This document shows, piece by piece, positions 57,815 to 64,000 of a stretch of DNA of 64,000 nt; within the stretch, counting starts at the first letter, position 1, and every line of letters starts with the position of its first letter. The stretch is from the NCBI GenBank assembly GCA_963716135.1, contig OY970289.1:1922001-1986000 (forward strand), read 5' to 3'. A program made the position numbers and the translations under genes. The notes under the pieces are model-generated. The model saw only the letters and a program-made list of their open reading frames with translations. It made no database searches and was not told the origin of the DNA. This stretch comes from CAVRAW01 sp963716135 (GTDB taxonomy: Bacteria > Planctomycetota > Planctomycetia > Pirellulales > JADZDJ01).

Positions 57815-58723
57815 TCAATCTTCCAAGAATTCAATCTTCGTCACCGGATGGATTTCCCACGCGGTTTTGGGTTTGTAATTTCCGGTTCCAACGACTCCCG
57901 CCGCATGGTCTACATCGTAAAACAGTGAGCCAGTTATTCGTACATGGATAGGATCGGTGAACACTTTATAGCGTTGCGTGGGTGGTTCGCCATTAAAGTA
58001 ATCCTTGAACGCTTGCCGTGGCTTACTGAGGCGGTCACGAAAGCCATTTTGTGGCAGACCTGTAATTTCAGCGGTCATCATATTTGTTCCGGTTCGCACG
58101 GAGTCAGTGTTTCCAAGCAGCAAATGAAAATCGTTATCATCTTCATGTTTTGCAGCGTACAGCCACGCCTCAACAGTCACGTTCCTTTGTTCCTCGTCAA
58201 CTCTGCCAAAGTCGGCGTCTTTGCGAAGTGGTGGTTCGTGATCTTCTCTCATTGATTTGTCTGATGGGAGCGATGCTAGTAAGTCGCGTAGGCTACCAAA
58301 TTCCTCCGTGTTGGCATTTGAAACTGTCGTCTTAGCTGCCGCCCGATCATTGCCTTCATAATCGTCTTGCGATGTTGACCCGACTCTGTTAGATCGCAAA
58401 ATCCGCTCCGTCGGACTCTCCTCTGCTCGGTCGGTCAATGGCATAGCTCTATCGAGCCGCATGGTTCGCTTTTGCAGCGCTTCCACCGCTTCGTCGGCAT
58501 CCGACGATGGCGTGATTTCCGACAGATACCATTTGTAGCTGTGTCCCTTGGGCGATTTGAAAAGTTGGACAACTGGTTGTGGAGTTTGAGCGGTTTGCGG
58601 CAATGCCGGAGTAGTGCAACAGCAGCAGCAACGTGAACGCCTGTGAAACAGCCCGGCAGTCGCGGAGTTTGTTGACTCCAAGACAGCCAAAGAAATCAGA
58701 ACGATCATCAGTAACTTTCGCAT
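57815..58723 (-). CDS. Secreted protein with a C-terminal OB-like domain
   Basis: 302 aa. The signal peptide LLMIVLISLAVLESTNSATA|GLF leads into RRSRCCCCCTTPALPQ, a run of five cysteines. The middle is acidic and low-complexity. The C-terminal ~120 residues (VTVEAWLYAAKHEDDNDFHLLLGN ... VHVRITGSLFYDVDH ... TAWEIHPVTKIEFLED) match a repeated family ending HPV-x-I, an OB-fold-like region found in several bacterial secreted proteins. It follows the 199-aa gene with the start 4 bases past its stop. Last gene of the minus-strand operon. Function unknown. Confidence 0.7.
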   Translation of the reverse strand: MRKLLMIVLISLAVLESTNSATAGLFHRRSRCCCCCTTPALPQTAQTPQPVVQLFKSPKGHSYKWYLSEITPSSDADEAVEALQKRTMRLDRAMPLTDRAEESPTERILRSNRVGSTSQDDYEGNDRAAAKTTVSNANTEEFGSLRDLLASLPSDKSMREDHEPPLRKDADFGRVDEEQRNVTVEAWLYAAKHEDDNDFHLLLGNTDSVRTGTNMMTAEITGLPQNGFRDRLSKPRQAFKDYFNGEPPTQRYKVFTDPIHVRITGSLFYDVDHAAGVVGTGNYKPKTAWEIHPVTKIEFLED

Positions 58724-58726
58724 GGT

Positions 58727-59326
58727 TCACTCCTTTGCATTGTGTGGATCAAAACTCATACCCACCGAACTAATGGGCCGATGCCCCAGTGTTTGATCGT
58801 TTACCTTGCAAAGTTTTGGCAAGAAAAACTGCGGCCGATCGAATGCACTGCCGCTGCTTGACATCTCTCTGCCGCAACGGTCGCATCGGTCACCACCGAT
58901 TTCTCGCATTCGGTTCCGTAGCCGCGCGAGTAGTATTGGAACACGTATTCGTCCGGCTACGATACCAGCACACTTACCGGCGATAACGCTGGCCACGATG
59001 AATTCGACCAAGAATGGAGCAAGGCTCGTCGGATGTGTGCTGCTGCGAACAATTGCGCTCACCAAAAGCACCAACGAAACACCGATGGCCGCGACGAGGC
59101 AGTAGGCGCCCAGTGTGCATCCGCACTCCATATAAGCATTCTCTAGTGCGGTCTCCCACTTAGCATTCTCTTCAGCACTTAAGTGGGCAATATGTAGTCG
59201 GATCGAGTCGTAACGTCGAAACCAATGATGTAACAGAGATAAATCGGCAGTTTCACGCACCAGCAAGGTGCGCGACTTTGCACTCAATCCCTTCGTACAT
59301 CCGCCGCAAGATTGGATGGCCGTCAT
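58727..59326 (-). CDS. Small membrane protein with Cys motifs
   Basis: 199 aa. N-terminal CGGCTKG (7-13), two TMs at ~75-95 (LGAYCLVAAIGVSLVLLVSAIV) and ~105-125 (LAPFLVEFIVASVIAGKCAG), then basic RIRVPILLARLRNRM and a second Cys pair CDRCG. The Cys pairs resemble a metal or redox site on one side of the membrane (inference). No family recognised. The stop TGA and the next ATG are 1-3 bases apart, so coupling is likely. Confidence 0.65.
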   Translation of the reverse strand: MTAIQSCGGCTKGLSAKSRTLLVRETADLSLLHHWFRRYDSIRLHIAHLSAEENAKWETALENAYMECGCTLGAYCLVAAIGVSLVLLVSAIVRSSTHPTSLAPFLVEFIVASVIAGKCAGIVAGRIRVPILLARLRNRMREIGGDRCDRCGREMSSSGSAFDRPQFFLPKLCKVNDQTLGHRPISSVGMSFDPHNAKE

Positions 59327-59329
59327 GGG

Positions 59330-59389
59330 TCACCGTATCGCGGGTTCTCTTTGCCGCGCACATGAATGAATGCGATAGATGCGGTACAT
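59330..59389 (-). CDS. 19-codon ORF between operon genes
   Basis: GGAGG six bases before ATG 59389 drives MYRIYRIHSCARQREPAIR, stop TGA, and the next ATG (59326) is 3 bases further on. Its position and close coupling suggest a leader for the membrane-protein gene or a real small peptide. Only the SD and the coupling support it. Confidence 0.35.
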   Translation of the reverse strand: MYRIYRIHSCARQREPAIR

Positions 59390-59454
59390 GGTCATCCTCC
59401 GAATGTTGTTGCTTCTGAGTTTGCAGCAACGGCCGCTGCCGCCCTCGGGAACTA

Positions 59455-60861
59455 CTATTGCGCGAGCCCCAATAAAAAGCTGAAGTCTGCGTAATCGCCG
59501 TGACTGGTGAATGCCTTGCCGTGACAATGAATGCAAGACGAGATCGACTGGTTGTAGGTCTCTAGCGGCACATTGGCCAAAAAACGGGGCGTAGGCGTCC
59601 CCTCAAACTGATCGAGGGTCGGGTTTCCTGCTCCATTTCCCGGTAACTGCCCGGGCTGACGGGCAAATGGTTTTAAGGGCCATTGCGTGCTGATGAGCTG
59701 ATAGTATTGCCAAACCGAATCAGGCGCCGCTTTGTGCAACGCCGCCTGCCACTGTTGGTTCAATTGGGTCGTGCTGGGAGAGAGCGGCGTGAGGCGATGA
59801 ATTTGTGTAGGAATTCTTTGATTCGGTGCGGCGTAGGGAGGCGTTTCTGCCCATTTGTAAGTCACCTTCGGGGGATTCGCAGGCTTGTTCGGTTCGGGTG
59901 GGACATCAACTCCGGGCGGCAGCGGCCGATTGTTCGGCGAACAAGCAGTGCACTCCGGGTCGGTGAGCGTTGGTTTGGCGCCCACCGGAGCGCTGAGATT
60001 ATCTATGTGCTCAAAAGTAGACCAGACCCATTGCGGCTGACCTTTTGTTTTGTGAGCAATATGGAAACCCACCAATCCCAGTGTCACGCTTACCTTGAAT
60101 TCACTGCCGGTGACGCTTTGATCGGCGTTAATTGGAATCGTGACCGGAATCGTATAGTAGCGCTTCATCGCCGCGGTATCGGCCGGCGTTTGCGTGAAAA
60201 TGCGCCATGCCGTTTTGATTTCTACGGCCCCAACTGAACCATTATCCTCGCCGGAGGGAAAGCTAATGAACTTCTCTCCCGTCGTTTCGCTCTTCTGACC
60301 GGCTATGCTGTAAAGCTTATTGGCTACGATAAAATCGAATTCCTCGCGGTTTAATCGGATATCGAACAGGATGAAATTCTTGTTCTGATCGATAACGGGA
60401 AACCTCAATGCATCGAGAACGCCGCCGCGAAATGTCGAGGCCGCTTTCGACAACTGCAATTCTGCACCCATATCTTTAGGGCTAGTCCAGGCCGGCTGCA
60501 CACCGCCCGGAAGGAAGACGTCTTTCGGATGAATGTAAAACTCCCACACGCGTTTGGCCGTAACGTCCTGCCCGATGATCTGGTTGGTGTTCGGCGTGCC
60601 ATCGCCGTTAGCCGGCCAATTCAGTGCAACAAACGACTTCCAAGAATACACATCAAAATCTGCCTGTACGGGATTGGTGGGATCCGCTAATTCGACGTCG
60701 TGCGGCAAATCGGCGCGCAGCGTGGGTAATGGCGGCTCGGCAAGGGGTGGCTGCTGGCACTGTGCAGGACGGTTTGCAGCCCACGGCAGGCAGAAGACGA
60801 TAATCCAGAGATACTTCCGTCGTGGAACCACGCCCGCCAGTTTGAACGCTTGATTGCACAT
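59455..60861 (-). CDS. Exported cytochrome c-like protein (CxxCH)
   Basis: 468 aa; AAAGGAG 8 bases before the ATG. Signal sequence KYLWIIVFCLPWAANRPAQC; C-terminal heme motif SCIHCHGKAF near residue 445, one per chain. The body shows FDVYSWKSFVALNWPANGDG and later a long beta-rich part (VGFHIAHKTKGQPQWVWSTFEHIDNLSAP) also seen in cytochrome c-like proteins of other bacteria that I recall only as uncharacterised. It is likely periplasmic. Neighbours (tyrosinase-like and unknown proteins) suggest an oxidoreductase set. Heme binding is inferred from CxxCH and export. Confidence 0.75.
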   Translation of the reverse strand: MCNQAFKLAGVVPRRKYLWIIVFCLPWAANRPAQCQQPPLAEPPLPTLRADLPHDVELADPTNPVQADFDVYSWKSFVALNWPANGDGTPNTNQIIGQDVTAKRVWEFYIHPKDVFLPGGVQPAWTSPKDMGAELQLSKAASTFRGGVLDALRFPVIDQNKNFILFDIRLNREEFDFIVANKLYSIAGQKSETTGEKFISFPSGEDNGSVGAVEIKTAWRIFTQTPADTAAMKRYYTIPVTIPINADQSVTGSEFKVSVTLGLVGFHIAHKTKGQPQWVWSTFEHIDNLSAPVGAKPTLTDPECTACSPNNRPLPPGVDVPPEPNKPANPPKVTYKWAETPPYAAPNQRIPTQIHRLTPLSPSTTQLNQQWQAALHKAAPDSVWQYYQLISTQWPLKPFARQPGQLPGNGAGNPTLDQFEGTPTPRFLANVPLETYNQSISSCIHCHGKAFTSHGDYADFSFLLGLAQ

Positions 60862-60937
60862 CGATTAACTCCTTTGTGCCTTCATCACGGCAGCTTTGGC
60901 ATCGTCTGCCCGAGAGCCAAATCACTCAGCGACGCTT

Positions 60938-62359
60938 TCAGCCCTTGGGAAATCCGGCATCCATCCACGATTTGAACTTCGAGAGCTTGTCATTTTCCCA
61001 CGGCGCATCCGGCGGCATCCTTCTGCTTTTCAGCATCCCGAAAATCTTGATGGCATTCCTTTTCACATCTTCGTAGTCGTCCAGTGCATAACTAACGCCT
61101 ATCAAATCCACAACAACATCGCTTTTCATATGTTCGATATCCTTGGTTCGAAACAGATTCTTAACACCATTGTTTTGTCCCGCATCCCCCTCCCACGTTG
61201 GCGCGGGCGACTCGCTTCGAAGCGGAGGAACTTCGATCTGTTGCCTCCTCGAAGCTCCCACAACTTCGATGCCTTTGGTGCCAGTAATCCCATCCAACGG
61301 CAAAGAAACGGAATATGGCCCCACTGCCGGCAGGCCAATTCCGGTCAGGACGCCGATGACTTCAATCTCCCAATACTCCGGTTGCCTGACATATGTGCGC
61401 GGAGCCAGGTGAACCGTCATGTTCAGGTAATTCTTCTTACCGCTGACCGATAGCACATAACTTCCCTCGCTGATGCCCAGATGCACTTGCGCGTCTTCAA
61501 AATCGACGAACTTAGGCGTACTCGGCCGTTCGCTCTTGCTTGTCGTCATTTTTTCCTCCTTACCACCCCAACTGAAAAGCCCGCGCCGCAATGTTTCGGG
61601 GAGTGCGACTGGTTCGATGGCAAAAGTCTGCCTGGCAATGAGGGGTGCCATCATCGCCATCATATGTCCACCCATATGATGTTCCGCATCGCGTAGTGCC
61701 GCCTGGTATGCTGGATCATCATCCGACAATGCTAAGCTCGCTCGAACGCGCGACCATTGGCCGTCGATCCAGCCATGGAGCCGCCAGAATCGCTGATTGA
61801 GCAGGTTCACTTGGGGATCCCCCATGTTGATCGGGCTGGAGGAGTCCGAAAAACGTGCGTGCAAATAATTGTGTATTCCAGTGGATGGGTCGGACGACGA
61901 TTGTTGAGGATTACTGGGCGTCGGACGACGGTTGCTTTCCAGATATAGCCCAAAAACGTCGTCGCCAGTAAAACTGGGAGGCGATCCTTCAATCTTGCTG
62001 ATAGCGGCAAGCATGCTAGTATCAAATGGTCCGCCCGCCAGAGATCCGGCTGGCACCGGGTCATTGGCATCATTGGGATTGGTGGGTGGAGTTTGCCAAC
62101 CGCGAAATAGTCCGATGTGCTGCGGGAAGGACTCAATTAATTGACGTATCATCACTCGATGCATCGCCAGAAATTCCAGCCCATTTCCCGGAGATCCTTC
62201 CTGAATGGGCGCTCGGTTCCAACCTCGCGATTGGGCGAACTGTCTCATTTCTTGTCGCGCATCCCAAAGCCGCGTAACATGCCACTCCAAATGATGCATG
62301 CCCCAATTGCGCTGTCGAAGCCATTGAACGATCGCGTCGGGCATGATGGGGTCGGCCAT
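60938..62359 (-). CDS. Tyrosinase-like (type 3 copper) domain protein
   Basis: 473 aa. N-terminal MHHLEWHVTRLWDARQEMRQ and NGLEFLAMHRVMIRQLIE carry His residues placed like the CuA site; GIHNYLHARFSDSS ... MGDPQVNLLNQRFWRLHGWIDGQW follows the CuB pattern of tyrosinase (HxxxH ... DP ... F ... H ... W), but only one H remains in the last helix (LHGW, not HH). The C-terminus FGMLKSRRMPPDAPWENDKLSKFKSWMDAGFP resembles a motif that ends many planctomycete cytochrome-like proteins. AAGGTG is 8 bases before the ATG. No signal peptide. Copper binding is inference; degeneracy is possible. Confidence 0.6.
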   Translation of the reverse strand: MADPIMPDAIVQWLRQRNWGMHHLEWHVTRLWDARQEMRQFAQSRGWNRAPIQEGSPGNGLEFLAMHRVMIRQLIESFPQHIGLFRGWQTPPTNPNDANDPVPAGSLAGGPFDTSMLAAISKIEGSPPSFTGDDVFGLYLESNRRPTPSNPQQSSSDPSTGIHNYLHARFSDSSSPINMGDPQVNLLNQRFWRLHGWIDGQWSRVRASLALSDDDPAYQAALRDAEHHMGGHMMAMMAPLIARQTFAIEPVALPETLRRGLFSWGGKEEKMTTSKSERPSTPKFVDFEDAQVHLGISEGSYVLSVSGKKNYLNMTVHLAPRTYVRQPEYWEIEVIGVLTGIGLPAVGPYSVSLPLDGITGTKGIEVVGASRRQQIEVPPLRSESPAPTWEGDAGQNNGVKNLFRTKDIEHMKSDVVVDLIGVSYALDDYEDVKRNAIKIFGMLKSRRMPPDAPWENDKLSKFKSWMDAGFPKG

Positions 62360-62381
62360 GGAAACACCTTAAATTTGCGCG

Positions 62382-63353
62382 CTATTCCATCGGACAGTCC
62401 GCATCAATCCATTTTGAAACAAAGTCGATCTGCTGATCGCTGAGGTAACTGGGTGCATTAAGCGGCATGCGAGGCACTCCGGGCAGTGTGCCACGGAGCG
62501 CCTGGATGAGATCCGAGCGTTCGCCTCGATTCTCTCCCGGCGGGGCAATCAGCTTATGCCCGTAAATCTCTGCGGCGACGAACCGATCAAGTGGAAGCAG
62601 CCAAAACCTCTGTTTGCCGCCATGTACGGGGTGCAGTCCGACGGTTGCCTCCTCAAAAATGCGCTGAACCCGAGACCAACGGCCTTCGCCGACAATGCGT
62701 ATTTCGTTCGGGGCTGGAGCGCGAAACTGATGGGTTGCAAACGCCCAATCGAGTTGGCTAGTCGTGAGCGGTAGCCATGCCGAACGCAATAAGTCGAGTC
62801 GTGCGGCACTGACGCCCGGATTGGCAGGATTATCCACCGGTGGATTGGTTTCAGTTTGAATCGCCCAGGCCAAAGAGAGACACCGATCGATGTGCAACCA
62901 GCGAGTATCAGCCGGATTCAAAAGCTGAACTGCCCGGATAAAGGCATGCCAACGTTGATAGCCCACCCAGTCCTCCGGTGTTCCATCCATCATGTGGACT
63001 AATCGTCCCGGGCCCCGCGGTGGACGGTCATCGTACAGCACTCCTTGTCCGAAATCTTCAAATGCTGACTGAATTGCACTGTTGTCAGACAAATGCCTGT
63101 CGATAATCGACAACTCGATTGCGGCAAGCTGCAGAAAGCCTTCGCGGCCTGGGGCTACTACCGCCAGAAACGGAGCGGGATGCGTCGGATCGGTGAAGGA
63201 AGTCCTCAGGACCTCGGCAGGAGAATCTAACGTAAGGTCGTGGCTGAAGTACGCCTGTCTCAGCGCATCGCTGACTTCAGAGGTTCGCTGCCATAGAGTT
63301 TGATTATCAAAGTCGTACCAAAAGTCACGTCCGATTTGCCGAGTGTAAGGCAC
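62382..63353 (-). CDS. Protein of unknown function with the same C-terminal motif
   Basis: 323 aa from GTG 63353 (AGGAG 8 bases upstream). Sequence FWYDFDNQTLWQRTSEVSDALRQAY and VVAPGREGFLQLAAIELSIIDR do not match a family I know. The end MPLNAPSYLSDQQIDFVSKWIDADCP parallels MPPDAPWENDKLSKFKSWMDAGFP in the tyrosinase-like protein, so the two probably share a terminal domain. It starts the minus-strand operon (63353 to 57815); gaps between consecutive genes are 22-76 bases, except 65-128 around the small ORF. Confidence 0.7.
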   Translation of the reverse strand: MPYTRQIGRDFWYDFDNQTLWQRTSEVSDALRQAYFSHDLTLDSPAEVLRTSFTDPTHPAPFLAVVAPGREGFLQLAAIELSIIDRHLSDNSAIQSAFEDFGQGVLYDDRPPRGPGRLVHMMDGTPEDWVGYQRWHAFIRAVQLLNPADTRWLHIDRCLSLAWAIQTETNPPVDNPANPGVSAARLDLLRSAWLPLTTSQLDWAFATHQFRAPAPNEIRIVGEGRWSRVQRIFEEATVGLHPVHGGKQRFWLLPLDRFVAAEIYGHKLIAPPGENRGERSDLIQALRGTLPGVPRMPLNAPSYLSDQQIDFVSKWIDADCPME

Positions 63354-63704
63354 GTCCGTTTCTCCTACTCACGCTACACAAGCCGAACCGGTGAATATCA
63401 GGTATACGATTCCAGTTGAATTCGACGGTGTCTCGCGGCCCATGGCGTCCTCTAGAAGTGCCTGACACATTCCGGCGGAACCCGTGCAGTCGCCCTCTTT
63501 CGCGGAAGACGGATCCGCGCAGAGAAATATGGGTCCGAATCTACCGCGAATTTGGGGGGTGTCAAGCGACCGCCACCAAAGTTCTTATTGAGGGTGCTCA
63601 CGGCTGTCGCCCGATGTCTAATGCCGACCGTGCCTCAAATCGCCAGCCGGGCAGAAAAACCACTTACTGCACTCCTACAGTCAGATGAAATCGTGCACTT
63701 GCCG
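63354..63704 (-). other. Intergenic region, 351 bp
   Basis: Between the operon start and the protease stop. It must hold the operon promoter; no consensus boxes seen on the minus strand. No recognised repeat or gene. Confidence 0.35.
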
Positions 63705-64000
63705 CTAGGACACCACCAGTTCGACGTTTAAAAGATGAAGTGCGCGGGGCAAGGAATGCACTAAGGCGTACTCCGCCAGAGGACCGAGACCATCTTCCCC
63801 GCCGAAATGAAGAGCGACTGCATGGTGGTCGTCTTGACTAACCCAAACAGATCCTGAATCGCCATCGAGGCTGATTTCGTCCTCCTTATGATCTGGGTCG
63901 ACAATGAGGCGAAGGCCATCCATCCAACGGACTTTGTCGCCGAAGCGCGTATAGTCCATGACATACGCCCCTCCAACACCGTCGACGATGGCGTAGGTGA
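63705..64000 (-). CDS. Trypsin-like serine protease, C-terminal part
   Basis: The frame enters from the right edge with no start, reading TYAIVDGVGGAYVMDYTRFGD, then DGLRLIVDPDHK, and LDGDSGSVWVSQDD with the serine-nucleophile GDSG motif of chymotrypsin-fold proteases, then AVALHFGGEDG, LAEYALVHSLPRAL. Only about 97 residues are visible; His and Asp of the triad lie outside. An ATG at 63959 is not the start. Confidence 0.75.
   Translation of the reverse strand, partial: TYAIVDGVGGAYVMDYTRFGDKVRWMDGLRLIVDPDHKEDEISLDGDSGSVWVSQDDHHAVALHFGGEDGLGPLAEYALVHSLPRALHLLNVELVVS

Noticed and set aside
63416..63688. Plus-strand frame of 90 codons before the protease fragment
   Set aside because: No ribosome-binding site or recognisable pattern; in a short intergenic gap.

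Overview
The window looks like chromosomal DNA of a planctomycete, probably Pirellulales-like. This is an inference from content: a WXXGXW repeat protein, a secreted protease with an N-terminal LEPR-type motif, an FHA protein with a conserved C-terminal tail, a Cys-rich signal-peptide barrel protein, and a pdh operon ordered lpd-aceE-aceF. Bases 1-49.6 kb are GC-rich and mostly housekeeping. Bases 49.6-64 kb are visibly more AT-rich and accessory, and start with a tRNA-Val followed by a tyrosine recombinase.

Layout of the core. 1-4.8 kb: radical SAM protein (partial, minus), FHA protein, rsgA, hflX and an RluA-type pseudouridine synthase. 4.8-15.6 kb (minus): WXXGXW repeat protein, aceF-like E2, aceE, lpd and an S41 protease. 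16.2-19.3 kb: ExbB/ExbD pair, DoxX-like protein, tRNA-Arg(TCG), ACR3 arsenite permease. 19.9-28.9 kb (minus): citrate synthase, CYTH protein, SurA/PpiC-type isomerase, mfd, and a secreted tandem HAD phosphatase-like protein. 29.3-36.2 kb (plus): Cys-rich outer-membrane protein and a YbhGFSR-type ABC exporter. 36.3-49.6 kb: FAD monooxygenase, secreted MTA/SAH-deaminase-like amidohydrolase, tRNA-Leu(TAG), histidine kinase and NarL-type regulator, csrA, aldehyde dehydrogenase, HI0933-type flavoprotein, zinc alcohol dehydrogenase, tRNA-Arg(CCG), S8 protease, tRNA-Val(GAC).

Layout of the accessory part. Integrase with a convergent overlapping excisionase-like gene, three tiny overlapping genes, gene-poor DNA with a 12-codon ORF behind a near-consensus promoter, a membrane TPR protein, a three-gene group of unknown function (55.2-57.3 kb), a broken SRAP (YedK) fragment, and a minus-strand operon (63.4-57.8 kb). 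That operon encodes an unknown protein, a tyrosinase-like protein, a CxxCH cytochrome-like protein, a small membrane protein and a secreted OB-like protein. A partial trypsin-like protease runs off the right edge. The 63.4-57.8 kb operon is the best candidate here for an undescribed system.

Two global signals matter when reading the annotation. First, about 18 reading frames in otherwise conserved genes are broken. Nearly every break can be repaired by restoring one base to a homopolymer or one GC to a GCGC-type run. I read most of these as sequence errors or a deletion-biased process, and I annotate those genes as single units. Second, degenerate tandem repeats with strict 7-bp or 8-bp period recur between genes and once inside mfd.
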